Source: Lachnospira sp900551945
Lineage (GTDB): Bacteria > Bacillota > Clostridia > Lachnospirales > Lachnospiraceae
NCBI GenBank assembly: GCA_048380335.1
Contig: DBFCCI010000009.1
Location: 1-47,586, forward strand
Direction of reading: 5' to 3'
Length of the DNA: 47,586 nucleotides
A program made the position numbers and the translations under genes. Under the pieces are notes generated by a model. It was given only the letters and a program-made list of their open reading frames with translations, did not search any database and was not told the origin of the DNA. This document shows positions 8,785-17,038 of this stretch, piece by piece (position 1 is the first letter of the stretch; the number at the start of each line of letters is the position of its first letter).

Positions 8785-8956
8785 ACTTCCGTAGGATAAC
8801 ATTATTATATAAAATAATAAATGTACCATTTAAAAAACAATTATTTATATATGTATGACAGCAACAGACACATTTGTCTGATGAGGGCATACATATATAG
8901 GTAATTGTTTTTTCACTGGTGTGTGTTTATTTTATATACTACTGTTATCATCACAA
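8785..8956 (+). repeat. Structured repeat B, copy 1
   Basis: About 172 bases beginning AACTTCCGTA and ending TCACAAC, upstream of azlC. It folds into one long imperfect hairpin: GATAAC (8795-8800) with GTTATC (8944-8949), an ATATAAAATAATAAA arm with TTTATTTTATAT, CAATTA with TAATTG, TATATATG with CATACATATATA-type pairing, and a terminal AGACA/TGTCT loop. ACCA and TGGTG sit at the same place as in copy 2. 8957-9113 appears otherwise featureless apart from the azlC leader. Confidence 0.75.
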
Positions 8957-9113
8957 CCTTAAATCATCAAAACCTAAAAAATACAAATCCATATTCTATT
9001 TACATAATTAAGTTTTTGTTGTACTATTTCTTTCGGACTTTAAAAAAAATAATCATTTCTTAATTACAACAACATATTTTAAAGTTACTATTACTAAATT
9101 CGAGGAAATATAC

Positions 9114-9824
9114 ATGAATACATCTAACAGAGCTTGGTTTATCAAGGGCGTTCAAAATGGAATTCCCATTGCTCTCGGTTACTTGGCTGTATCCTTTACA
9201 CTTGGAATAGCCGCAAAAAATGCAGGACTGACGGTATTTCAAGCTGGACTTGCAAGTTTTACAAGCCATGCTTCCGCCGGAGAATTTGCAGGCTTTACCA
9301 TGATTGCAACAATGGCAACATACGTTGAAATGGCATTTATGACTCTAATAATAAATGCACGTTATTTTCTTATGTCATGCGCACTAAGTCAAAAATTCGA
9401 TAAAAATATGAAATTTTTTCACCGTCTTATAATTGGTTGGTTTGTAACCGATGAAATATTTGGACTGTCCGTTTCTGTACCTGAAAAGCTCAATCCATTT
9501 TACACCTATGGAATGGCATTTGTAGCTTCTCCCGGTTGGGTAATCGGTACTTGTCTTGGCGTTATACTTGGAAATGCACTCCCTGCCAACGTAGTCAGTG
9601 CATTAAGTGTGGGTCTTTATGGAATGTTCCTTGCAATTATAATTCCACCATCAAGACAAAATAAGACAATTGCACTTCTTGTAGTTATCTCAATGACAGC
9701 AAGCTTTATATTTACATATGCACCTATACTTTCATCAATTGCGTCAGGTACAAGAATTATAATACTTACAGTTGCAATATCACTTATAGCTGCAATTCTT
9801 TTTCCCGTAAAAGAAGAACAATAA
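9114..9824 (+). CDS. azlC: Branched-chain amino acid exporter large subunit AzlC
   Basis: 236 residues with several hydrophobic helices. The N-terminal FIKGVQNGIPIALGYLAVSF and the ASFTSHASAGEFAGF segment are typical AzlC motifs. In Bacillus subtilis AzlCD exports branched-chain amino acids and the leucine analogue azaleucine. AzlD follows after 60 bases, so the two-subunit exporter is complete. GAGGAAATATAC gives a reasonable ribosome site. Its leader contains structured repeat B copy 1, which may or may not be transcribed with it. Confidence 0.93.
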   Translation: MNTSNRAWFIKGVQNGIPIALGYLAVSFTLGIAAKNAGLTVFQAGLASFTSHASAGEFAGFTMIATMATYVEMAFMTLIINARYFLMSCALSQKFDKNMKFFHRLIIGWFVTDEIFGLSVSVPEKLNPFYTYGMAFVASPGWVIGTCLGVILGNALPANVVSALSVGLYGMFLAIIIPPSRQNKTIALLVVISMTASFIFTYAPILSSIASGTRIIILTVAISLIAAILFPVKEEQ

Positions 9825-9884
9825 TAACTAAATAATAACTGTTAATTATAACAGCCCTACCAAAAATACGAAAGGTAAATTTAT

Positions 9885-10190
9885 ATGTCACACAATGCTT
9901 ATATATATATATTAATAATGGGAGTAGTTACTTATCTTATAAGAACACTCCCACTAACACTTATACGAAAAGAAATCAAAAGCCCTTTGATAAAATCTTT
10001 TCTATTCTATGTCCCTTATGTAACGCTTGCCGTAATGACATTCCCAGCCATTATAAATGCAACCAACAGCATAATATCCGGCTTTGCCGCCCTAATAGTA
10101 GGCATTATAACCGCCTGGTATTGCAAAAGCCTTTTACAAGTTTCCATCTTTTGCTGTGTTACAGTATTCATAATCGAGTTATTCATCTGA
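9885..10190 (+). CDS. azlD: Branched-chain amino acid exporter small subunit AzlD
   Basis: 101 residues, four predicted membrane helices, normal size for AzlD. The N-terminal IMGVVTYLIRTLPLTLI and the FLFYVPYVTLAVMTFP segment match the family. Partners AzlC to form the exporter. GAAAGGTAAATTTAT precedes the ATG. 10191-10451 after the gene is AT-rich and shows no gene or clear terminator. Confidence 0.92.
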   Translation: MSHNAYIYILIMGVVTYLIRTLPLTLIRKEIKSPLIKSFLFYVPYVTLAVMTFPAIINATNSIISGFAALIVGIITAWYCKSLLQVSIFCCVTVFIIELFI

Positions 10191-10451
10191 CTACTCTACA
10201 CAACAAGTTACAGATGTTCTAACTGTTGATATTTAGCACAATAATAGTAAATCATTTTCCCCCTTAAGATATATTTCTTTCTATAAGAGTAGCTAAATAG
10301 CTAAAATATCTATACTTTATACATAATTAAACTTCTGTAAAGTAGTAACAAAATAAATCAATAAACATAACCTTAATACTACAACAAACCTTTATAAATT
10401 TATAGCAAAATATAAGATATAAACATAATATCCACACTTCACAAGCCAACA

Positions 10452-10625
10452 AACTTCCGTAAGATACCAGTAGGATATAAAACAATAAATGCACCATTAA
10501 AAGAACAGCTGGATATATTTATATGACAACATCGAACATACTTGTTCGATGATGGCATATAAATATATCCTGTTGTACTTTTACTGGTGTGTGTTTGTTT
10601 TATATCCTACTGGTATCCTCACAAC
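10452..10625 (+). repeat. Structured repeat B, copy 2
   Basis: About 174 bases with the same ends as copy 1 (AACTTCCGTA, TCACAAC) but different stem bases. The outer stem is perfect over 23 pairs: 10463-10485 with 10595-10617. Inside are GCACCA/TGGTG, a GGATATATTTATATG arm with CATATAAATATATCC, and a terminal hairpin ATCGAACA / TGTTCGAT (10531-10552 region). It abuts the folD stop codon at 10626, so it also forms the 3' UTR of folD. Confidence 0.8.
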
Positions 10626-11459
10626 TTACTTATTCTTTGTAGCCTTCATAAGATGTTTTGCAAGTACTGATGTTGTAACACTTCCAACTCCACCCGGAAC
10701 TGGTGTCAATATTGAAGCAAGCTCACTAACCTCATCAAAATTAACATCTCCACAAAGATTACCGTCTTCATCAACATTTATACCAACATCAATTACAATA
10801 GCATCTTTACTAATAAAACTCTTATCTATCATTTTAGCAACTCCTGCTGCCGCAATAACAATTTCAGCATTACGGCAAACACTTGCCATATCAACAGTTT
10901 TTGTATGACATACTGTAACCGTTGAATTCTTCTTCATAAGCAACATAGTAACAGGCTTACCAATTACAAGACTTCTTCCCACAACTGTAACCCTTTTTCC
11001 AGTGAGGTCAACACCTGCAAAATCAAGCATTTCAATTACGGCTTCTGCTGTACATGGTGCAAAACCTGTAGTATCCCCCGCATACACCTTTGCTAAATTA
11101 ACTGGTGAAATACCATCTAAGTCCTTATTAGGATTAATTCTATTTTCAATTGCCTTTTCATCAAGGTGCTTTGGCAATGGGCGAAGAAGAAGTATTCCAT
11201 CAATATTGTCATCTTCATTAATCTTGTCAAATTCCTTTTGGAAAGTTTCATTGTCTATATCAGCAGGAAAAGTATACGATGTACAATCAAACCCAACCTT
11301 CTCCATCTTCTTTGTAGCACCACGTTCATAAGACATATCATCCGGTCTTTCACCTATTCTTATAATTGCAAGATGTGGAACTTTATCCATTCCCTTTAAT
11401 TCTTCTATAAGCTTCTCATTAATTGCATTAGCAACTGGCAAACCCTTTAAAATTTCCAT
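10626..11459 (-). CDS. folD: Bifunctional methylenetetrahydrofolate dehydrogenase/cyclohydrolase
   Basis: Interconverts methylene-, methenyl- and formyl-tetrahydrofolate with NAD(P). 277 residues. Seen: the LRPLPKHLDEKAI motif with the DGISPVNLAKV substrate region, VVGRSLVIGKPVTMLL of the Rossmann domain, CHTKTVDMAS and the C-terminal PVPGGVGSVTTSVLAKH. The usual catalytic YxxxK is present as YERGATKK near residue 44. FchA, upstream on the same strand, duplicates the cyclohydrolase activity. The spacer between them contains structured repeat A. Confidence 0.93.
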   Translation of the reverse strand: MEILKGLPVANAINEKLIEELKGMDKVPHLAIIRIGERPDDMSYERGATKKMEKVGFDCTSYTFPADIDNETFQKEFDKINEDDNIDGILLLRPLPKHLDEKAIENRINPNKDLDGISPVNLAKVYAGDTTGFAPCTAEAVIEMLDFAGVDLTGKRVTVVGRSLVIGKPVTMLLMKKNSTVTVCHTKTVDMASVCRNAEIVIAAAGVAKMIDKSFISKDAIVIDVGINVDEDGNLCGDVNFDEVSELASILTPVPGGVGSVTTSVLAKHLMKATKNK

Positions 11460-11542
11460 CTTCTCACATTCTCCTTATCTTATTATAAAATTAACTTAAT
11501 ATATATTATCATTTCATAATGTACACAATGTAATAGTACATA

Positions 11543-11677
11543 AGGAAAATAATATTTAATTTTATAGTATATGGTAAAAGCTTAGTAGTTCTTAGTTGTG
11601 CTGTCAAAAACAGTGATGTACCGCACATGGACGTGCGGTCAAGCAATCAGCAACTATAAAATTAAGTATTATTTTCC
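11543..11677. repeat. Structured repeat A, copy 1
   Basis: 135 bases in the fchA-folD spacer. Terminal inverted repeats of 24 bases with one mismatch (11543-11566 and 11654-11677, starting GGAAAATAATA). An inner hairpin ACCGCAC / GTGCGGT follows GATGT and is followed by CAAGCAATCAGC. Bases 11560-11599 are identical to 35136-35175 in copy 2. Confidence 0.75.
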
Positions 11678-11689
11678 TACACAATTAAA

Positions 11690-12319
11690 TCATTTAACTA
11701 TAATAGCATTAAGCACTTCATTATATATTTTATCAGCCAATTCATTCCCTGCCTTTAAAATACTTTCTGTTTCTTCATTCATAGCCTGCGCTTTATCTCT
11801 ATCCTTCATAAGCTTAGTATTAATAAATACATTAAGTGACGCTCCATTTAACGCAGCCTTAGCAAACTGAATACCTACACCAACATCACTTATAGCAAGT
11901 CTGCTTCCTATTATAGAAAGTCTGTCAAGAAGCTTGATAGCTTCCATAATATTTTTCATAAGTTCAATAGGTGCTTCACTGGCTACTACAAGCGCATTTT
12001 CCAAAACCTTGTCACGCTCTTTTCTTTGTTCATCTGTATCCTTTGGCAAACCATAAGCCTTTGACAATGGTTCAAAAGCTTCTGCGTCTTTTTTTATAAA
12101 ATCAATAAGCTCATCTGATATTTTTTCAGACTGTGCTATAGCGTGTTCTATTTCTTCTTGATACTGTGCATATTTTTTCTTACCTGTCGTAAGATTAGCA
12201 ACCATTGTTCCAAGTGCCATTCCAAGTGATGCTACATAGGCACTTGCACCACCACCACCCGGTACTGGTTCTGCTGAAGCTAATATATCCTTAAATTCTT
12301 TAATATTATATTCTGTCAT
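11690..12319 (-). CDS. fchA: Methenyltetrahydrofolate cyclohydrolase (FTCD_C family)
   Basis: 209 residues, all-helical cyclodeaminase/cyclohydrolase family. The N-terminal EPVPGGGGASAYVASLG is the family signature. Stand-alone proteins of this size in Clostridia are FchA, hydrolysing methenyl-THF to formyl-THF; fused forms are formiminotransferase-cyclodeaminases. Overlaps dapF by 14 bases and is followed by folD, so a one-carbon pair is encoded here. No formate-THF ligase is visible in the window. Confidence 0.88.
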   Translation of the reverse strand: MTEYNIKEFKDILASAEPVPGGGGASAYVASLGMALGTMVANLTTGKKKYAQYQEEIEHAIAQSEKISDELIDFIKKDAEAFEPLSKAYGLPKDTDEQRKERDKVLENALVVASEAPIELMKNIMEAIKLLDRLSIIGSRLAISDVGVGIQFAKAALNGASLNVFINTKLMKDRDKAQAMNEETESILKAGNELADKIYNEVLNAIIVK

Positions 12320-13184
12320 CGCTTATTTCTCCTGTAAATACTATTTCTGCTGGACCTTCCATAAGTACCCTGTTACTTTCTCTATCCCATGTAATCTTTA
12401 AATCTCCACCAAGTAAATGAAGTGTAGCTGTTTCATTGCACATCTTATTAAGCACAGTTGCTACAAGACTTGCACAAGCTCCCGTTCCACAAGCAAATGT
12501 TTCACCAGAACCTCGCTCCCACACTCTCATGTTAAGATTGTCCTTATCAACTACTTGAATAAATTCAGTATTAACACTCTCAGGAAATGCTTCGTGTTTT
12601 TCAAAACCAGGTCCGATTTTTTCAATTTCAAATTTTTTAATATCTATATCATTATCTAGATAAACTACAGCATGTGGATTTCCCATTGATACACAAGTTA
12701 TATCATATTCAAAACCATTTACTGCAAGTGGCTGACTAATTATTATGTCCGATTTATTCAATGTCTGATTATTAAATGTAGTTACGTCAACAGGAATTTC
12801 ATCGGCATTAAGAATAGGCTCTCCCATATCAACAACAACCGTTGATACAACACCATTTTCAACATTAAGCTTCAATGTCTTAATTCCAGAAAGTGTATCA
12901 ATCTTAACTTCTGTCTTATCTGTAAGACCAAAGTCATACACATACTTACCTACACATCTAATTCCATTACCGCACATCTTGCCTCTTGAACCATCAGCAT
13001 TATACATATCCATAAAGAAATCTGCCCTATCGGAACTTTTTATAAGAATAAGCCCATCAGAACCAATTCCAAAATGTCTATCACTTACCTTTATTGCCAC
13101 TTGCTCTGGATTATCAAGCTCTTTTTTTGTGCAGTCAACATAAACATAATCATTACCACAACCGTGCATTTTTGTAAATTTCAT
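12306..13184 (-). CDS. dapF: Diaminopimelate epimerase
   Basis: Converts LL- to meso-diaminopimelate for lysine and peptidoglycan synthesis. 292 residues with the N-terminal KMHGCGNDYVYVD, the first catalytic cysteine in GKMCGNGIRCVGKY and the second in ETFACGTGACAS. Both halves of the symmetric fold are present. Its stop overlaps the start of fchA, so the two are translated together. About 200 bases upstream (13185-13383) separate it from the ANTAR gene with no clear terminator. Confidence 0.95.
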   Translation of the reverse strand: MKFTKMHGCGNDYVYVDCTKKELDNPEQVAIKVSDRHFGIGSDGLILIKSSDRADFFMDMYNADGSRGKMCGNGIRCVGKYVYDFGLTDKTEVKIDTLSGIKTLKLNVENGVVSTVVVDMGEPILNADEIPVDVTTFNNQTLNKSDIIISQPLAVNGFEYDITCVSMGNPHAVVYLDNDIDIKKFEIEKIGPGFEKHEAFPESVNTEFIQVVDKDNLNMRVWERGSGETFACGTGACASLVATVLNKMCNETATLHLLGGDLKITWDRESNRVLMEGPAEIVFTGEISDDRI

Positions 13185-13383
13185 AATTACCTCTTTTCTT
13201 GATACTGCTAAATTATAAATATATTTCCAATCTGCTTTTCTATCTTTACAATTTTATTAATGATATTACTATTTACTATATTTCTTAATAAAAATAAATT
13301 TTAATACACTCTTATATTGTAAGCAATCAAAGCTATGTTTTTATAATATAAAACAGTATCATCAATAATTTTACTTATATTAT

Positions 13384-13941
13384 CTATCTAATTTCTGAAT
13401 AAATATCCATTACCATAAGTGCCGTTTCTACCATAGTATTTCCACTATCCATACTGCATTTTTGAATGTATTTAAAAGCTTCTTCTTCTGACATATTATT
13501 CTTATCCATAAGAAGTGCTTTTGCATCATCTATCGTCTTTTGTTCTTGCGGATTTCTTTTTCTTGGTTGTGTTCGTGATTTTCTTCTTCTTCGTATCTGT
13601 GCCTGTAAAATCATCTCTATAGTAGATATAAGGTCATTTACCTTTATAGGCATTGCCGCACATACAATTCCCTGTTCTTGACAGTCCAACCATTTACTTT
13701 TTGATGCTACAAGCAGTAATTCAAAACTTTTTGGCTTATATTCATTTATTTCTGAAAAAATCATATTATCAGCCAACTTATAACCACACACAATAATTCC
13801 ATCTGACAACCTATCTGCTTGATTAATAACCTGCGCTCCTGTTGTACATGGTGCTGCAACATCATATCCTTTTCTAACTAGCAAATTCTTTACTGCTTTG
13901 GCTTCTTCAAGTTTTGGGAATGCAACAATAATTGTTGCCAT
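13384..13941 (-). CDS. ANTAR-domain RNA-binding antiterminator next to glnA
   Basis: 185 residues. About 1-115 looks like a receiver fold (IIVAFPKLEEAKAVKNLL; lysine in MPIKVNDLI), but the position of the phospho-acceptor Asp appears to be Cys52 or Gly53 in DGIIVCGYK, so it is probably a pseudo-receiver. A basic linker RRRRKSRTQPRKR follows, then an ANTAR domain (about 135-185: DDAKALLMDKNNMSEEEAF). ANTAR proteins bind paired RNA stem-loops to block terminators, often in nitrogen control. 50 bases downstream of glnA on the same strand. Confidence 0.88.
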   Translation of the reverse strand: MATIIVAFPKLEEAKAVKNLLVRKGYDVAAPCTTGAQVINQADRLSDGIIVCGYKLADNMIFSEINEYKPKSFELLLVASKSKWLDCQEQGIVCAAMPIKVNDLISTIEMILQAQIRRRRKSRTQPRKRNPQEQKTIDDAKALLMDKNNMSEEEAFKYIQKCSMDSGNTMVETALMVMDIYSEIR

Positions 13942-13991
13942 ACACCTTCCTCCGTTTCAAATATTAAATATTTATTTACGTTATAAAATAT

Positions 13992-15326
13992 TTAGAACTT
14001 ATAAAGATATTCTTCTACTTCCCATTCAGAAACTTGTTTACGATAATCGTCCCACTCTTTTAACTTAGCTTCTACATATTTTTCAAGTATATGTTCGCCT
14101 AACATATCACATATAACCTTATCTTTCTTTAGTTCAAGTACTGCATCATAAAGGTTGTCTGGTAATCTTTCTATGTTTTGTTCAATTCTTTCAGTTTCAC
14201 TTATTTTAAATACATTGTAATCAACACTTTGTGGTACTTCAAGCTTTCTTTCAATACCATCAAGTCCCGCCGCAAGACAAGCTGCAATTACAAGATATGG
14301 ATTAGCTGCTGGGTCTGGGTTTCTAAGTTCAATTCTTGTTCCTTCTCCCCTTGTTGCTGGTATTCTTATAAGAGGACTTCTATTAGTAGCTGACCACGCA
14401 ATATGTACTGGTGCTTCATAACCTGGAACAAGTCTTTTATATGAATTAACAAGCGGATTAGTGATTGCTGTCATCCCTTTAGCATGTTCCATAAGACCTG
14501 CTATAAAGTGATATGCGTCTTTAGATAACTTGTACTTGTCATTATTATCTGTGAAAATGTTCTTTCCATCGAAAGTTGACATTGACATATTAATGTGCAT
14601 ACCAGAACCATTTACTCCATATTTTGGCTTTGGCATAAATGTTGCATAAAGTCCGTGTCTTCTTGCAATTGTCTTTACAGCAAGTTTAAATGTTACTATG
14701 TTATCTGCTGTTACAAGTGCTTCATCATACTTAAAATCAATCTCATGCTGTGCTGGAGCATCTTCGTGATGTGAGGCTTCTATTTCAAAACCCATATCTT
14801 CAAGTGTAAGCACCATATCTCGTCTTACATTTTCACCCAAATCAGATTGCCCTAAATCAAAATACCCTGCTCTTTCATAAGTTTCTGTAGTTGGAAAACC
14901 GTTGTCATCTGTATGCAAAAGGAAAAATTCACACTCAGGCCCTACATCAAATCTATAGCCCATATCACTTACACGTTTAATTACTTTTTTTAAGGCATAT
15001 CTTGGGTCACCTTCAAATGGCTTTCCATCAGGTGTATATATGTCACAAATAAGTCTTGCAACTTTTCCTTGCTGTGGTCGCCACGGAAATATTTCAAAAG
15101 TATCATAATCAGGATAAAGATACATATCTGACTCTTCTATTCTTACAAAGCCTTCAACAGATGAACCATCAAACATACATCTATTATCAAGTGCTTTCTC
15201 TAACTGACTCGCCGTAATGGCTATATTTTTAAGAACACCAAAAATATCTGTAAATTGAAGTCTGATAAATTCTACGTCTTCTTCTTCTACTATTCTGAAA
15301 ATATCATTTTTTGAATACCTGGTCAT
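13992..15326 (-). CDS. glnA: Glutamine synthetase type I
   Basis: ATP-dependent ammonia assimilation, glutamate to glutamine. 444 residues, the GSI-alpha length; the adenylylation Tyr loop of GSI-beta is absent. Visible motifs: DGSSVEGFVRIEESDMYLYP, GPECEFFL, ASHHEDAPAQHEIDF, NGSGMHINMS and RSPLIRIPATRGEGTRIE. I chose the ATG at 15326, with GAGGA five bases upstream; an in-frame GTG at 15347 would add seven residues and lacks a site. Together with the ANTAR gene it makes a nitrogen-control unit. Confidence 0.95.
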   Translation of the reverse strand: MTRYSKNDIFRIVEEEDVEFIRLQFTDIFGVLKNIAITASQLEKALDNRCMFDGSSVEGFVRIEESDMYLYPDYDTFEIFPWRPQQGKVARLICDIYTPDGKPFEGDPRYALKKVIKRVSDMGYRFDVGPECEFFLLHTDDNGFPTTETYERAGYFDLGQSDLGENVRRDMVLTLEDMGFEIEASHHEDAPAQHEIDFKYDEALVTADNIVTFKLAVKTIARRHGLYATFMPKPKYGVNGSGMHINMSMSTFDGKNIFTDNNDKYKLSKDAYHFIAGLMEHAKGMTAITNPLVNSYKRLVPGYEAPVHIAWSATNRSPLIRIPATRGEGTRIELRNPDPAANPYLVIAACLAAGLDGIERKLEVPQSVDYNVFKISETERIEQNIERLPDNLYDAVLELKKDKVICDMLGEHILEKYVEAKLKEWDDYRKQVSEWEVEEYLYKF

Positions 15327-15547
15327 AAATTCCTCATTTCTGCACACTCTTTAAATATATATCCAAAACATGCCGAGTGCACTTAACACATTCTGTTATC
15401 TTTCATTATTATGATTATCGTTAAATTTTGCATTAACTTTTATATCATAATGTTTTTTGATTATACAACATTTTGGTATTTTATGTATATAGTAACAACA
15501 CCATTTGACTTAAAAACTTTTTTTCTAAACCATATATCCTTTTTCAC

Positions 15548-15576
15548 TTGAATATCGTACATTATTCATGTATTAT
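15548..15576 (+). promoter_or_regulatory. Predicted promoter for the CapA-like gene
   Basis: TTGAAT (15548-15553), 17-base spacer, TATTAT (15571-15576), 70 bases upstream of the start. The rest of the divergent glnA spacer (15327-15547) has only AT-rich sequence. Confidence 0.45.
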
Positions 15577-15645
15577 TAGCATGTATAGTTGTATACCAGA
15601 ATAATAAGTATACAGATGATAATAATTATTTTAAGGAGAAATTTT

Positions 15646-16929
15646 ATGACAAACAGAACTAATGTCAGAAGAAGACGTAGAAGAAGGCGCAACAGCTCAA
15701 TGCCAACGCTTATTGCAATTCTTGTTATTTCCATAGTATGCCTTGTTGGACTTAGCATAAGCCTTTCAGCTTGTTCTAAAGGAAAAGAAGCCTCTTCTGA
15801 CAATGTAAGTATTGAAGAAACCGAAAGTACAACCGTTGAAGAAACAACAACTACACCGCCCGATGTTACAGTTGATATTATGATGATTGGTGATATCTTA
15901 GCACATGAGGGTGTGTATAACAGTGGTTTACAAGCAGATGGTACTTATAACTTTGACCATTTATTTAAAAATATAAAAAGTGATATCTCTGCTGCCGACA
16001 TAAGAATTGTCAATCAAGAAACAATTCTTGGTGGTGTCGAATTAGGTTTAAGCGGCTACCCTTGTTTTAACAGTCCTTATGAAATCGGTGTTGCCGAAGC
16101 TAAAGCTGGCTTCAATGTAATTCTTCACGCAACTAACCACACACTTGACAAGGGACTTACAGGTGTTGAGAATTGTCTTAATTTCTGGAAAACTAATTAT
16201 CCAGAAATGGCAGTACTTGGTATCAATGAAACTGAAGAAGATTACAACGACATTTATGTATATAACAAAGATGGTTTTAAGATTGCCATTTTAAATTATA
16301 CATACGGCACAAATGGTATCGCCATTCCAGCTTCTAAGCCATACATTGTAAATATGCTTGACGTAGATAAGATTACACAAGATGTCACAAAAGCAAAAGA
16401 AATAGCTGACATGGTTGTAGTATGTCCTCACTGGGGAACAGAATATGTATACGAACCTGACTCAAATCAGAAGTACTGGACTAATCTTTTCTTAAAGCTC
16501 GGTGTTGACGTTGTAATTGGGGCACACCCACACGTTATGGAGCCTGTTGAAACACTTACAAGAGATGACGGTCATCAGATGGTTGTTTATTACTCTCTTG
16601 GTAACTTTGTTTCTAATCAAGATAAAATGCCTCGTATGTTAGGTGGTATGGCTAAAGTTACTCTTGTAAAGAGCGGAACTGATAATTCATGCTATGTTAA
16701 ACAATACAGCTACACTCCTATTGTTACACAGAAACTTTTCGGTACATCGCTTATAACATCTTATAAGCTTTCAGATTACAATGACACATTAGCCTCTGAA
16801 AATGCTATTAGAAAAGACAGTGGAAATTCTGAATTTTCTTTATCATATTGTCAAGAATTATGTAAACTTGTATTTGGTGATAGTTATGATGAAAGTTCAA
16901 AAATGGTCTATGTAAAACTTAGAGATTAA
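15646..16929 (+). CDS. CapA/PGA_cap-family metallophosphatase-like lipoprotein
   Basis: 427 residues from the ATG at 15646, which has TTAAGGAGAAATTTT upstream; a longer frame from 15589 lacks a site. A run of eight arginines (8-15) precedes a hydrophobic helix and a lipobox-like LSAC with Cys43, so probably a membrane-anchored lipoprotein. The PGA_cap domain (about 75-330) shows MMIGDILAHEG, NQETILGG, HATNHTLDKG, CPHWGTEY and VIGAHPHVMEP, the metal ligands of the calcineurin-like fold. CapA takes part in poly-gamma-glutamate synthesis, but no capBC is nearby, so the substrate is unknown. Confidence 0.85.
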   Translation: MTNRTNVRRRRRRRRNSSMPTLIAILVISIVCLVGLSISLSACSKGKEASSDNVSIEETESTTVEETTTTPPDVTVDIMMIGDILAHEGVYNSGLQADGTYNFDHLFKNIKSDISAADIRIVNQETILGGVELGLSGYPCFNSPYEIGVAEAKAGFNVILHATNHTLDKGLTGVENCLNFWKTNYPEMAVLGINETEEDYNDIYVYNKDGFKIAILNYTYGTNGIAIPASKPYIVNMLDVDKITQDVTKAKEIADMVVVCPHWGTEYVYEPDSNQKYWTNLFLKLGVDVVIGAHPHVMEPVETLTRDDGHQMVVYYSLGNFVSNQDKMPRMLGGMAKVTLVKSGTDNSCYVKQYSYTPIVTQKLFGTSLITSYKLSDYNDTLASENAIRKDSGNSEFSLSYCQELCKLVFGDSYDESSKMVYVKLRD

Positions 16930-16948
16930 TAATTTAAAAAATAATAAA

Positions 16949-17019
16949 AAATAAAAGCTAAGTGATTTTAGTTTGTTGTAAAATTTATTTACTAACATAA
17001 AACTACTTAGCTTTTATTT
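16949..17019. terminator. Bidirectional terminator between the CapA-like and BASS genes
   Basis: A perfect 15-base inverted repeat AAATAAAAGCTAAGT / ACTTAGCTTTTATTT with further pairing inside. It lies between convergent genes and supplies T-rich tails on both strands. Confidence 0.8.
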
Positions 17020-17038
17020 ATTATTATTATTTATTAAA

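Noticed and set aside
8669..8890. 73-residue minus-strand frame in repeat B copy 1
   Set aside because: Overlaps the structured repeat, lacks a ribosome site and is not kept in copy 2.
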